Source: Aquibacillus rhizosphaerae
GTDB taxonomy: Bacteria; Bacillota; Bacilli; Bacillales; Amphibacillaceae
DNA length: 64,000 bases
Assembly (NCBI RefSeq): GCF_030282825.1
Contig: NZ_JASTZU010000012.1
Location: forward strand, 124,001 to 188,000
Direction of reading: 5' to 3'
This document shows, piece by piece, positions 43,824 to 53,125 of the stretch. The notes under the pieces were generated by a model. That model was not told where the DNA came from and ran no database searches. It saw only the letters and a program-made list of their open reading frames with translations. The stretch's first letter is position 1; every line of letters begins with the position of its first letter. Both the position numbers and the translations under genes were made by a program.

Positions 43824-44720
43824 GTGAATACCCAATTACGTCGGAATCTCTGGGGTTATTTCTTTATAGGGCCGTTTATTCTTGGATTTCTAGCTTTCAC
43901 AATAATTCCAATATTATCTTCTCTATATTTTTCATTTACATCCTATGATTTATTTTCATCACCTCGATGGATAGGGATTGAAAACTATACAAAGATGTTT
44001 ACTGATGATCCACGTTATCTTCATTCACTAAGAATAACTTTTATTTATGTATTTGGTGGTGTACCGTTACGTTTGGCATTTGCACTACTGGTTGCAATGT
44101 TATTAAATACTGCATCTAGAGCAGTTGGATTATATCGGACAATGTATTATTTGCCATCACTAATTGGTGGAAGTGTAGCAGTTGCGATTATGTGGCGGAA
44201 TATTTTTGGCGATGAAGGGATTGTAAATTTAGCATTAGCTGGAATTGGGTTAGAGACGGTTCGGTGGTTTGGTGATCCAACAGCTGCTCTTTGGATGCTG
44301 ATTTGCCTATCGATATGGCAATTTGGTTCATCAATGTTAATTTTCTTAGCAGGTTTAAAATCAATACCACAAAGTTATTACGAAGCAGCAAGTGTGGATG
44401 GTGGAAACTTTATTCAAAAGTTCTTTAAAATTACAATTCCAATGTTAAGTCCAGTTATTTTATTTAATGCAATTATGCAGACAATAGCTGCATTTATGAC
44501 TTTTGTCCCTGCCTTTATTATTTCAAAAGGAACAGGCGGTCCATTAGATGGAACACTATTATATTCCTTATACCTATTTAAACAAGGGTTCGAATTTTTT
44601 AACATGGGATATGCATCCGCTATGGCATGGGTCATGTTGATTATTATAGCGATTTTAACGTCAATAATTTTTATATCTTCACGTTTTTGGGTTCATTATG
44701 AGTCGGAAGGGGGCAGGTAA
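43824..44720 (+). CDS. Sugar ABC transporter permease (YesP/UgpA type)
   Basis: 298 aa with six membrane helices. The binding-protein-dependent transport loop EAASVDGGNFIQKFFKITIPMLSPVI is the EAA motif that contacts the ATPase. GTG start behind AAGGAG. Pairs with the next gene as the heterodimeric channel; the gap between them is three bases. Confidence 0.92.
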   Translation: MNTQLRRNLWGYFFIGPFILGFLAFTIIPILSSLYFSFTSYDLFSSPRWIGIENYTKMFTDDPRYLHSLRITFIYVFGGVPLRLAFALLVAMLLNTASRAVGLYRTMYYLPSLIGGSVAVAIMWRNIFGDEGIVNLALAGIGLETVRWFGDPTAALWMLICLSIWQFGSSMLIFLAGLKSIPQSYYEAASVDGGNFIQKFFKITIPMLSPVILFNAIMQTIAAFMTFVPAFIISKGTGGPLDGTLLYSLYLFKQGFEFFNMGYASAMAWVMLIIIAILTSIIFISSRFWVHYESEGGR

Positions 44721-44723
44721 ATC

Positions 44724-45605
44724 ATGCGTGCGAGTCTTGAAAAAAATTATCAGTACCAACGAAGTCGTTCACGGATCAAACCGAAGAAGATTATATACCA
44801 TCTTCTAGTAGGTGGATTTGCAATACTGCTACTTTATCCAGTCCTATGGCTCTTAATGAGTTCGTTTAAAGTAAGTGAACAAATATTTATTACTGCAGAT
44901 TCATTAATACCAAGTCCATTTGTTTTAGGGAATTATGCTCAGGGTTGGGAAGGATTTGGAGAGTACTCCTTTGGTGTTTTTATTAAAAACACAGTTGTCT
45001 TTGTCATTTTTGTATTAATAGGTCATTTAATTTCTTGTTCTTTAATTGCATTTGGTTTTGCCAGGTTGAAGTTTGCAGGCAGAGGTTTTTGGTTTGCGAT
45101 TATGATTATGACACTAATGCTTCCCTATGAGGTTGTTATGATACCGCAATATATAATCTTTGCAAAATTAGGATGGTTAAATTCTTTAGCACCTCTGGTT
45201 GTACCTGCTTTTTTTGGACATCCGTTTTTCATATTTTTGTTAGTACAATTTATTCGAACGATACCAAGGGATTTAGATGAAGCGGCAAGGATTGATGGTT
45301 GTAATACCTTTGGAATATACTATAGAATTATTTTACCGCTTATCACACCAGCATTAGCAACAACGGCTATTTTCACCTTTTACTGGACATGGGATAATTT
45401 ACTCGGACCAGTGCTTTATTTAAATAGCCCTGATAAATATACAGTTTCGATGGCACTTAATATGTTTTTAAGTAATGAGACAGTTTCAAATTGGGGTGCT
45501 ATGTTTGCCATGTCGATTGTTTCATTGGTACCTGTATTCATAATATTCTTTATCTTTCAACGTTATGTTGTTGAAGGTATTAGTACAAGTGGAATAAAGG
45601 GCTAA
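44724..45605 (+). CDS. Sugar ABC transporter permease (YesQ/UgpE type)
   Basis: 293 aa, six membrane helices. EAA loop [28 protein letters not shown]-terminal cytoplasmic tail is basic ([10 protein letters not shown]). Partner of the preceding permease. The ribosome site GGAAGGGGG overlaps the end of the upstream gene, which suggests coupled translation. Confidence 0.92.
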   Translation: MRASLEKNYQYQRSRSRIKPKKIIYHLLVGGFAILLLYPVLWLLMSSFKVSEQIFITADSLIPSPFVLGNYAQGWEGFGEYSFGVFIKNTVVFVIFVLIGHLISCSLIAFGFARLKFAGRGFWFAIMIMTLMLPYEVVMIPQYIIFAKLGWLNSLAPLVVPAFFGHPFFIFLLVQFIRTIPRDLDEAARIDGCNTFGIYYRIILPLITPALATTAIFTFYWTWDNLLGPVLYLNSPDKYTVSMALNMFLSNETVSNWGAMFAMSIVSLVPVFIIFFIFQRYVVEGISTSGIKG

Positions 45606-45650
45606 TCGCAACTTCACTTTGTTTATTCGCCTTGAAGGGGGAAGTAACTG

Positions 45651-46274
45651 ATGGCTGCCATAAATAAAGCTCTAGAATGGATTACAAGGTTAGCGTATTT
45701 GAACATGCTTTGTATTGGTTTTACGATAGTAGGAGCTGTGATATTCGGCCTGTTTCCATCTGTTGTAGCTACATTTGCCGTAACACGAAAATGGGTATTG
45801 GGTGAAACAGATGTTCCAGTATTTAAAACGTTTTGGAAATCCTACAAAAGTGAATTTGTAAAAAGCAATATACTTGGTTTTATCCTTTCATTAGTTGGCT
45901 ATGTGTTGTATTTAGATTTTGTATTTGTTAATGCTATTGGCAACAATCTAGGTTTAATACTAACAATACCATTTCTAATTATTTCAATCATTTATATACT
46001 AACAATGTTTTACGTTTTTCCAGTTTATGTTCATTATGATATGAAGTTGACTCAAGTGGTGAAAAATTCCTTTTTTATTATGTTTATGAATCCATTAACA
46101 ACCATAATTATGTTATTTGGTTTCTCAGGCATCACTTATATGTTATGGAACTTTCAAGGATTAATGATATTCTTCAGTATTAGTGTCCTTGCGACAGTAA
46201 TCATGATGTCTGCATATCGTGCATTTGATAAAGTTAACAAGAAGCAAAAGTTATTACTGCAAAACAGTAACTAA
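45651..46274 (+). CDS. YesL-family membrane protein (DUF624)
   Basis: 207 aa with about five hydrophobic segments. The N-terminal ALEWITRLAYLNMLCIGFTIVGAVIFGLFPSVVATFAVTRKW is diagnostic for DUF624. The function of YesL is not established; it always accompanies carbohydrate ABC systems with YesM/YesN. AAGGGGG before the ATG. Last gene of the cluster, followed by a terminator. Confidence 0.88.
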   Translation: MAAINKALEWITRLAYLNMLCIGFTIVGAVIFGLFPSVVATFAVTRKWVLGETDVPVFKTFWKSYKSEFVKSNILGFILSLVGYVLYLDFVFVNAIGNNLGLILTIPFLIISIIYILTMFYVFPVYVHYDMKLTQVVKNSFFIMFMNPLTTIIMLFGFSGITYMLWNFQGLMIFFSISVLATVIMMSAYRAFDKVNKKQKLLLQNSN

Positions 46275-46287
46275 AAATGAATAGATT

Positions 46288-46322
46288 AAAAAAGTTGAAA
46301 GAACTTTCTTTCAACTTTTTTG
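46288..46322 (+). terminator. Terminator of the sugar-transport operon
   Basis: AAAAAGTTGAAAG and CTTTCAACTTTTT form a 13-bp stem around AACTTT, ending in a T run. Confidence 0.88.
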
Positions 46323-46374
46323 TTGCCTAGGAAACTTTATAATTTGCAAAATGTGGCTAACATGTAAAAACAGA

Positions 46375-46500
46375 GGAGTCCAGCTCCAGCGCTAACCAAC
46401 TCGAGGTCTTAAGATGGATCTTCTGTCTTGCGAAGAACAATACGCCAAGGCTTGTCTTTATTGCCTTAAGTTGAGTCAAGGCGCCCTAAGCTTTCCTTGT
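46375..46500. repeat. Bacillaceae-type intergenic repeat, copy 2
   Basis: It begins GTCCAGCTCCAGCGCTAACC, which I recognise as the usual head of a repeat common in Bacillaceae intergenic DNA, and ends GGCGCCCTAAGCTTTCC. It shares block order with 22935-23106. Confidence 0.65.
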
Positions 46501-46669
46501 GTGGTTTATTTTTTATTTGATGATTTTGATAGGAAAGAAGTGCACTAGTAAACCTACTAAATGGCATCATTCTACTGACAAATCTTAGATAAGGTTATAT
46601 TTTATTCTCTTCGATAAACTACTATATGTTTCCATCATACTAAAGTAACAATCGATATTGAAATAGAAT

Positions 46670-46713
46670 TGTAACATTAGTATTACATTCCTGACATTTG
46701 AAAGTGTTATACT
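46670..46713 (+). promoter_or_regulatory. Possible WalR box and promoter of the CwlO-like gene
   Basis: TGTAAC-N5-TATTAC at 46670-46686 differs at one base from the WalR box TGTWAH-N5-TGTWAH, and overlaps TTACAT (19 bases before TATACT at 46708-46713). B. subtilis cwlO is WalR-activated, so this fits; it is a prediction. Confidence 0.5.
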
Positions 46714-46812
46714 GTCTATGGAACTAGTTGAAAGCCTTTTCTATAAAACTATATTTTTAATTCATAGATATACATATTAATTGTATTATTAGAACGAAAG
46801 TAGGGGAATCGA

Positions 46813-48030
46813 GTGCCAAAAAAAAATAATTTAGTAGTAAACACAACATTCGCAATAGGTCTTATAAGTATGTTGTTCGCGAACAATGTGGAAGCTGAAA
46901 CATCTACTCAAATCCAAGAACAGCGTTCACAAATTCAAACAGATATTAAAAAGTCAGAAGAAGAAATTGCAGCAACCCGAGAAGAACTAATCCAACTAAA
47001 TGAACAAATTAAGCGGGTTGATGAAGCAATTAAAGACAATCAACAATTGATAGATGACACAGAACAAGATATTACTTCTGCAAATGAAGAAGTTGATCAA
47101 TTAAATGGTGAAATTGTTTCCATTGAAGAAGATATAGAAAAACGGTATGAAATATTAAAAGAAAGAGCAGTTGCTCTTCAACAAAAAGGTGGGGCAGTAA
47201 GTTATTTAGAGGTGGTTTTAGGTTCAGAGAGTTTTACTGACTTTATAGACCGTGTATCCTTAGTAACAAGAATAGCTGAAGCGGACACTGAACTTATGGA
47301 ACAACAAAAGACTGATAAATTTGTATTAGAACAAAAACAAGAAACTGTTGAAAATACATTAAAAGATTTAACAACAATGAAAACTGAATTAGAAGGCATG
47401 CAAGCTAACATATTAGTCCAAAAAGAACAAAATGATCAGTTAAAAGCAGAGTTGAAAGAAAAAGAAAAAAATAATTTAGATATTAAAGCAGAATTAGAAT
47501 TACGAGATTCCAGCCTTGCTTTGGAGCAAGCAGAATTGGAACGGGAAAAGGAAAGAAGTAATTCAGATTCTAACTATAATTTGCTTGCTTCAGAACAAGA
47601 TAATTCAGGTGGAAGTACTAACACAGTTTCCATACCTGATGGAAATGTAAATGATGTAGTTACGGTCGGTAATAAGTACATTAATAATTCAGTGTATGTT
47701 TTCGGTGGAGGAAGAAGTTCCTACGATATTGCAAATGGAAGATTTGATTGTTCTGGGTTTGTTAGCTGGGCATTTTCACAAGTTGGTGTTAGTGTGGGTT
47801 CTAGTACGAGTTCTTTGAGCGGTCAAGGGCAAAAGGTTTCAGTTAGTGAAATGAAACCAGGTGATTTAGTTTTCTTTAACACGTATAAGACTAATGGTCA
47901 TGTAGGTATATATGTAGGTGGAAACAAATTTATCGGTTCTCAGAGTTCAACTGGCGTTGCTATTGCAGACATGGGTAGTGGTTATTGGAACGACAAATTT
48001 AGTGGTCATGTAAGACGAGTAATGAATTAA
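46813..48030 (+). CDS. cwlO: CwlO-like secreted NlpC/P60 D,L-endopeptidase
   Basis: Cuts peptidoglycan stem peptides during cell elongation. 405 aa. Signal peptide of about 28 residues (ending NNVEAET), a long coiled-coil domain (~30-245, heptad-like Glu/Lys/Gln), a low-complexity linker (SNSDSNYNLLASEQDNSGGST), and the C-terminal NlpC/P60 domain (~275-405). The catalytic cysteine is in RFDCSGFVSWAF and histidine in TNGHVGIYVG. GTG start behind TAGGGGA. In CwlO the coiled coil is engaged by FtsEX, which is family knowledge. Confidence 0.9.
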   Translation: MPKKNNLVVNTTFAIGLISMLFANNVEAETSTQIQEQRSQIQTDIKKSEEEIAATREELIQLNEQIKRVDEAIKDNQQLIDDTEQDITSANEEVDQLNGEIVSIEEDIEKRYEILKERAVALQQKGGAVSYLEVVLGSESFTDFIDRVSLVTRIAEADTELMEQQKTDKFVLEQKQETVENTLKDLTTMKTELEGMQANILVQKEQNDQLKAELKEKEKNNLDIKAELELRDSSLALEQAELEREKERSNSDSNYNLLASEQDNSGGSTNTVSIPDGNVNDVVTVGNKYINNSVYVFGGGRSSYDIANGRFDCSGFVSWAFSQVGVSVGSSTSSLSGQGQKVSVSEMKPGDLVFFNTYKTNGHVGIYVGGNKFIGSQSSTGVAIADMGSGYWNDKFSGHVRRVMN

Positions 48031-48041
48031 TATATAATATG

Positions 48042-48086
48042 AAAGACTGTCATTATTATACATAATAATGACAGTCTTTTTTTATA
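48042..48086 (+). terminator. Terminator of cwlO
   Basis: A 17-bp perfect stem (left arm AAAGACTGTCATTATTA) followed by a T run. Confidence 0.92.
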
Positions 48087-48239
48087 GCATATGAAATTAG
48101 CCATGTCATAGCGCTTATTGGACTTCTTCAACTTAGACTTAATTATATAATATAAGATATTGTAATCGAAAGTTACCCTACTAATAAGAAGTAACGAAAT
48201 TTAAATATTGAATAAGATGTTTTGAAATTAAATCTATCT

Positions 48240-49640
48240 CTAAAAGATAAAGGTAACGCCAGTATATAGTACAGTAGTAATAGCCGCCGCAATCAATGCT
48301 GGTTTTAATTTGTACCTTGCATAATCCATAACAGTTAAATCAAGGATTTTTGCTAATGTATTGGTGTCATCGCTTAGAGGGGAAGCAAAAGCACCAAATG
48401 ACCCACTTGCAAATACTGCTCCTATAATTAGAGGAAGAGAAACATCTGCTGCCACAGACAGTGACACACCTAGAGGCATTAAAATTCCCCAAGTTCCCCA
48501 AGCTGATCCTATAAAATAAGAGATTGTTGCACCAAATAAAAACATTAGTGGTGCGACAAACATTTTTGGTATCCAATCTGTATGAGCGGTAATAAATTCT
48601 GAGAACCCCAAGTCGCTCGTAACGGATGATAAGCCCCAAACGATTGATAATAAAACAATTACTGACATTAAATCATTTCCACCCATAATAAAACTATTTA
48701 TTAAATTGCTTAATTTAAATCGCTGCACAGAATATAAAATGATGGATAAGAAAACGGTAATCAACAATGAAATTACCATTGCTTCTAAAACATCCGCTTG
48801 TATAAAGGCTTCAAAAAATGGATATCCTTCCGTTTGTCCATCCCACCAAGTAAGAAACAAGGTAAGGAAAATCACTAATAATATAGGAATTATTAAATTC
48901 CACGGTTTATTTGGTAAATCTTTATGAACAGCTGGATGGCAGTCGTGCCAGTCATCCTCTTTTTCCTCATCCATCTCTGTAGGTGCGTCGGAATGGGATG
49001 GATGAAAAAAGCTTAAGTAAACACCTAGAAGTATAATTACGATAGCAAAGAAGTTAAAGGGGATACTCTGAATAAAAAGAGAGTAAGGCTCTATATTGCT
49101 ACCGATTGTGTCGGTGGAGATTTGAATAACAGATACCATATAGCCTACAAACGCAGTAGCAACTGGTATTAAAACAATGATTGGTGTTGCTGTTGTTTCA
49201 ATCACAAATCCTAGTTCTTTTGTAGACATTTTTACCTTCTTTAACAATGCTTTCATAATGGGAGCAATCGTTACAAAACGAAAAGTAGGTGCACTGAATG
49301 TTCCAATTGTCGAGATGTAAGTAAGCATTAGAGCTTGCTTTTTTGTGGCAATTTTTTCTGCGGATTTTTCAACAAATCCTTTAATACCACCAGTCATTTT
49401 AATCATGCCTATTAATCCTGAAAATACATAAAGAAATACAATTATTTTTATATTATTTTCATCAATAAGTGCTTGTACTACATAGGTAAGCATCTCTTGC
49501 ATCCCACCTATAATAGACGGTGAAATTAAATATGACCCAACTAAAAGTCCGAGAATCAACCCTGGTAGTACTTGTTTTGTGATCATAGCAATAGGAATAA
49601 CGATTAAAAAAGGAATAATTGATGTCCAGTTTGCATCCAT
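48240..49640 (-). CDS. Na+/H+ antiporter, NhaC family
   Basis: 466 aa with about 11-12 membrane helices. The family pattern includes PGLILGLLVGSYL near the N-terminus, GFVIETTATPIIVLIPVATAF, GSAWGTWGILMPLG and FGAFASPLSDDTNTLAKI. Probably exchanges Na+ for H+, though some family members exchange organic anions or amino acids, so the substrate is uncertain. A Glu/His-rich cytoplasmic loop (SDAPTEMDEEKEDDWHDCHPAVH) lies near 220-245. A GTG at 49652 overlaps the GGAAAGG site; ATG 49640 is used. Monocistronic. Confidence 0.85.
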   Translation of the reverse strand: MDANWTSIIPFLIVIPIAMITKQVLPGLILGLLVGSYLISPSIIGGMQEMLTYVVQALIDENNIKIIVFLYVFSGLIGMIKMTGGIKGFVEKSAEKIATKKQALMLTYISTIGTFSAPTFRFVTIAPIMKALLKKVKMSTKELGFVIETTATPIIVLIPVATAFVGYMVSVIQISTDTIGSNIEPYSLFIQSIPFNFFAIVIILLGVYLSFFHPSHSDAPTEMDEEKEDDWHDCHPAVHKDLPNKPWNLIIPILLVIFLTLFLTWWDGQTEGYPFFEAFIQADVLEAMVISLLITVFLSIILYSVQRFKLSNLINSFIMGGNDLMSVIVLLSIVWGLSSVTSDLGFSEFITAHTDWIPKMFVAPLMFLFGATISYFIGSAWGTWGILMPLGVSLSVAADVSLPLIIGAVFASGSFGAFASPLSDDTNTLAKILDLTVMDYARYKLKPALIAAAITTVLYTGVTFIF

Positions 49641-49880
49641 ATAAATTCGCACCTTTCCATATACGTACTTTTATAGAATGCTTATATTTTTGTGTATTAT
49701 GTATTCTTCAAAAAAGCATTCAGACAAAATATGATTATATGCATTAAACAAAGGTGCTTACACATAATATAAAACTACTATTTTCGTCAAATTACTACAT
49801 TAAGTGTGTACATTTATTTATTATAATGGTAAATTAAAATAAGTTTTCTACATACTATAGGACTTTGGGTGGGAATCAAC

Positions 49881-51053
49881 TTGAGAAAGTTATTAACAAT
49901 ACTACTTATACTTATGAACATCACTTTAACACTTGGTATTACGGTGCAAGCAGAAACAGAAGAAATCACTCCTGACAATCTTATTAGTGAAGCTGTCATT
50001 TTAATGGATGCTAATTCAGGACAAATTCTTTATGAGAAAAATGCGAGGGTGCCATTGTACCCAGCCAGCTTAACAAAAATAGCCACAGCTATTTATGCAA
50101 TTGAAAATGGCGATATGGATGATATTGTAACCATTAGTGAGAATGCATGGGAAACGGAAGGAACAAGGGTTTATCTAGAAGTGGAAGAAAAAGTTTCATT
50201 AAAAAAGCTTATTCAAGGTCTGCTTATTAACTCTGGCAATGATGCGGGTGTTGCTATAGCCGAACACTTAGATGGGAGTATTGAACAATTTGCCGAAAGT
50301 ATTAATACGTATTTAAAAGATGAGATAGGAGTTCAAGATTCTCATTTTGTAAATCCGCATGGTCTGTTTGATCCTAATCATCAAACAACAGCAGCAGACT
50401 TGGCTAAAATGACGAAGTATGCTATGAAAAATGAAAAATTTAGAGAGATTATTGGTACAAAACAGCTAGAATGGAATGGAGAATCATGGGCTACAACTTT
50501 ATTTCATCATCATAAGCTAATGAGAGAAAATCCTTATGAGGGTGTAACTGGTGGGAAAACCGGTTTTGTGGACGAGTCAGGTCATACATTAATGACAACA
50601 GCTGAAAGGGAAAACATAAGTTTAATTGTTATAACATTACAAAATCCACTAATTATGGATGGGTATAACGATACGATACAGTTACTTGATTATGGATTTG
50701 AAAATTTTGAAACAAATCATATCGAAAAAGGAACAGAATATGAGGATGAAAATGGTAAAGTATATCAGGTTTCTAAGAATTTGTATTTCACACGAGAAAA
50801 GAATGAAAGTGTCTCGACAGAAGTGAATGGAGACGGTGAATTATCGATTTTTCAGAATAATTCATTGTTAAATATAACATTTCAGCTAAACAAAGAAGAT
50901 CAAGAAAAAAAGCAGCAATCTAAAGAAGAAGTAATAAATGATGAGGTATCAAAAGCATCTGCAACTGGGTTTAATATGTATCTAATTTTGCCAATCCTTT
51001 TAGTAGGGTTAATGCTATTTCTTATTATAAAAAGAAAATTAAAATATAGATGA
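49881..51053 (+). CDS. D-alanyl-D-alanine carboxypeptidase (PBP5/DacF-like)
   Basis: Trims the terminal D-Ala of peptidoglycan stem peptides. 390 aa. Signal peptide to ~25 (VQAETEE). The penicillin-binding triad is complete: SLTK (SxxK) in YPASLTKIATA, SGN in LINSGNDAGVAIAEHL, and KTG in TGGKTGFVDESG. A C-terminal hydrophobic helix (YLILPILLVGLMLFLII) plus basic tail anchors it. The frame opens at GTG 49869, inside the GGTGGG ribosome site, so TTG 49881 is the better start. Monocistronic. Confidence 0.9.
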   Translation: MRKLLTILLILMNITLTLGITVQAETEEITPDNLISEAVILMDANSGQILYEKNARVPLYPASLTKIATAIYAIENGDMDDIVTISENAWETEGTRVYLEVEEKVSLKKLIQGLLINSGNDAGVAIAEHLDGSIEQFAESINTYLKDEIGVQDSHFVNPHGLFDPNHQTTAADLAKMTKYAMKNEKFREIIGTKQLEWNGESWATTLFHHHKLMRENPYEGVTGGKTGFVDESGHTLMTTAERENISLIVITLQNPLIMDGYNDTIQLLDYGFENFETNHIEKGTEYEDENGKVYQVSKNLYFTREKNESVSTEVNGDGELSIFQNNSLLNITFQLNKEDQEKKQQSKEEVINDEVSKASATGFNMYLILPILLVGLMLFLIIKRKLKYR

Positions 51054-51176
51054 AAAAGAACTCATTATTACATTAAGTAGTTCGATACTGTGGAGAAAAT
51101 GAGAAAAATAGTGTAATTATTACGCTAAAAATCACTACAATTAGCACTGCAAATAACAGTAAAATAGAACCCAAAA

Positions 51177-51215
51177 AACGCTTGAACATTTTAATGTCCA
51201 AGTGTTTGTTTTTTT
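51177..51215 (+). terminator. Terminator of the carboxypeptidase gene
   Basis: ACGCTTGAACATT and AATGTCCAAGTGT pair with wobbles, then GTTTTTTTT. Confidence 0.75.
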
Positions 51216-51339
51216 TATATTGTCTTGTTCAACTAACATTCCCGTTAGTTTAGTGTTTTACATTATAAAATAAATTCAACTCTTGCACCCTTCGTTTAAG
51301 AATCTCATTGCACAAACTTTTATCTTTAGGCGATAGCAT

Positions 51340-51606
51340 TTAGTTTTTTAGTGAAACTTTTTTTAATTTTTTTTGGCACTTTTCTTGATAATAATCCCTA
51401 TCAAGTTTTTCACTTTTGAATTTCCCAATAACTTGACGGACATCTTTATTGTGAATGATTAGTTCCCTATGTTTTTCTTCATTAAGGTAGTTTCTGAACC
51501 ATTGATGTTTTTTTAGTTCTTTTATATTTCTACCTATATCTGATTCGTTGACCTTTCGAAAAGGTGAATTAACAAAAATACTTAACAAATCGAGTATAAT
51601 TCCCAA
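51340..51606 (-). CDS. Small basic hypothetical protein
   Basis: 88 aa with a short hydrophobic N-terminus (GIILDLLSIFVNS) and a highly basic remainder rich in Lys/Arg (KELKKHQWFRNYLNEEKHRELI...QEKCQKKLKKVSLKN). No family recognised. TTG start with a strong AGGAGG site seven bases upstream, which makes translation likely. Monocistronic. Confidence 0.55.
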   Translation of the reverse strand: MGIILDLLSIFVNSPFRKVNESDIGRNIKELKKHQWFRNYLNEEKHRELIIHNKDVRQVIGKFKSEKLDRDYYQEKCQKKLKKVSLKN

Positions 51607-51825
51607 TACTTTGCCTCCTAAATGAATTATCTATAACAAATACGGTAACTTTGATAAAAAGTTTCATCACTTCTTTATCACACAATTCTGCTTTGATCGT
51701 ATAAGTGCAATTTATCACGATCTATATAATTAATATTAACATAAAATTTCCATTTATCTTCATAAAAATGGCTTACTTAGGTTAGCGAGTTATCTTTTGA
51801 ACACTATAACTATCTTTCCAAATTT

Positions 51826-51939
51826 ACATACCAAATAACAACCCAAATAGAACCATAATTAGCATACTTGATATAACAACATGTAATAGAGACCGAATTA
51901 CTATGTGATTTGATCTCTTATTTGGTATGTGGTTTTTTT
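51826..51939 (+). ncRNA. Long-range hairpin ending in a T run, possible small RNA
   Basis: ACATACCAAATAA (51826-51838) pairs perfectly with TTATTTGGTATGT (51918-51930) and is followed by GG and seven T. Inside, AGAGA near 51890 can pair with TCTCT near 51914. Upstream of the next small gene it could be a leader attenuator or a separate sRNA terminator. No promoter was identified with certainty. Confidence 0.4.
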
Positions 51940-52071
51940 CTACACCGAAACGGAACTACTTAATATTACATTAGGGTTCTTTTTTTTACTCAAATTCATC
52001 AAAATGTCCATATTTAAATAAATAATAGGCACTGAGCCATGGAATACTAATAAAAAAGGAGCAATCTAATT

Positions 52072-52329
52072 ATGTTTGAGGGTAACATTTTCAGTGGGGA
52101 AAGTGATTTGCTACAGCATGAATTTTATTTAACGAAGGTAAAGCATTTAAATACTCAATCCAACATTTCAAAACAGCAATTAGAAAAACTTCATTCTTAT
52201 TTGTCCCATTATAGTGAGAAGAATGAATCCTGTACCCTAACTATTAACGATCAAATACCATTATTATTAAATTCGAATGAAGTTCATCAATTAATTGTTG
52301 ATTTGCAGAAAATACAAGAAATTATTTAG
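52072..52329 (+). CDS. Small hypothetical protein upstream of a spore protein gene
   Basis: 85 aa, acidic to neutral, no signal peptide or membrane helix. Sequence MFEGNIFSGESDLLQHEFYL continues as predicted alpha helices (QQLEKLHSYLSHYSEKNES, NSNEVHQLIVDLQKIQEII). No family recognised. A good AAAAAGGAG site precedes ATG and the next gene starts 28 bases after its stop, so the two may form one transcript. Confidence 0.55.
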   Translation: MFEGNIFSGESDLLQHEFYLTKVKHLNTQSNISKQQLEKLHSYLSHYSEKNESCTLTINDQIPLLLNSNEVHQLIVDLQKIQEII

Positions 52330-52357
52330 TAGAAACTGTTAAAAAGAGGTGAAATTA

Positions 52358-52618
52358 ATGTCCAGAAATAATAAAATAATAGTTCCAGAAGCTAGAAAGG
52401 GATTAGATGAATTAAAAGCAAAAGTCTCTAATGTAGGTGATAGTAATAACGCTAAGTATGAAGTTGCAAAAGAACAAAGGATAGATTTCAACAAAGGATA
52501 TAATGGAAATATAAGAGCAAAAGATGCTGGGAAAATCGGTGGTGAAATTGGGGGGAGTATGGTTAAAGAAATGATAAAAATGGCAAAAGCAAATTTAATT
52601 AATAATAAAGATTTATGA
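52358..52618 (+). CDS. Alpha/beta-type small acid-soluble spore protein
   Basis: Coats and protects spore DNA and is degraded by GPR protease at germination. 86 aa. The GPR cleavage region is KYEVAKEQ and the DNA-binding C-terminus is GKIGGEIGGSMVKEMIKMA, close to the classical GSVGGEMVKRLIEMAE. The first helix PEARKGLDELKAKV is also typical. A GTG nine bases earlier forms part of the AGAGGTG ribosome site, so ATG 52358 is the start. It is more divergent and slightly longer than major SASPs, so a minor member. Confidence 0.85.
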   Translation: MSRNNKIIVPEARKGLDELKAKVSNVGDSNNAKYEVAKEQRIDFNKGYNGNIRAKDAGKIGGEIGGSMVKEMIKMAKANLINNKDL

Positions 52619-52629
52619 TTTTAGACTAT

Positions 52630-52668
52630 AAAAAAATAAACGGTTTAGATGTTTGACATCTAAACCGC
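52630..52668. terminator. Terminator between SASP and bacilliredoxin genes
   Basis: CGGTTTAGATGT and ACATCTAAACCG, loop TTG. The T run is on the minus strand, so it mainly serves the bacilliredoxin gene. Confidence 0.8.
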
Positions 52669-52679
52669 ACTTAAGGTTA

Positions 52680-53108
52680 TTAACAATACTTATTATAGGA
52701 TTGGATAAGATTATTTACTATTTCTTCAACTTCAAAGTCCTCAATTTCTTCACGTGGAATAAAATGAAGTACTTTTCCATCTTTCATTAACGCCATTGAT
52801 GGTGAAGAAGGTTGTATTCCTTCAAAATAATCCCTCATTCTTGACGTTGCTTCACGATCTTGTCCTGCGAAGACAGTAACTAATTTTTCAGGTCTCTTTT
52901 CTTGTTCCAAAGAAAGCTTGGCAGCAGGTCTTGCTAGACCTGCTGCACATCCGCATACAGAGTTTATAACAACTAAAGATGTTCCCTTCATAGATGTAAC
53001 AAATTCATCAACTTGTTCAGGTGTAGTAAGTTCTGAAAATCCAGCCTCAGTTAATTCATTACGCATTGGTTGTGCAATTTCTTTCATATACTGATCATAT
53101 GGGTTCAT
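52680..53108 (-). CDS. brxA: Bacilliredoxin (BrxA/YphP family)
   Basis: Removes bacillithiol from protein mixed disulfides after oxidative stress. 142 aa, thioredoxin-like fold. The active site is the characteristic C-G-C in VINSVCGCAAGLARPAA. The N-terminus MNPYDQYMKEIAQPMRNELTEAGF is diagnostic. The frame is open 20 codons further upstream, but AGGAGG immediately before ATG 53108 settles the start. Downstream partner of cvfC with a 17-base gap, matching the yphP-ypgR neighbourhood of Bacillus. Confidence 0.93.
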   Translation of the reverse strand: MNPYDQYMKEIAQPMRNELTEAGFSELTTPEQVDEFVTSMKGTSLVVINSVCGCAAGLARPAAKLSLEQEKRPEKLVTVFAGQDREATSRMRDYFEGIQPSSPSMALMKDGKVLHFIPREEIEDFEVEEIVNNLIQSYNKYC

Positions 53109-53125
53109 TATAAATCCTCCTAGTA

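Noticed and set aside
46714-46812. c-di-AMP (ydaO/yuaA) riboswitch before the CwlO-like gene
   Set aside because: Such switches often precede cell-wall hydrolases, but none of the conserved blocks is present here.
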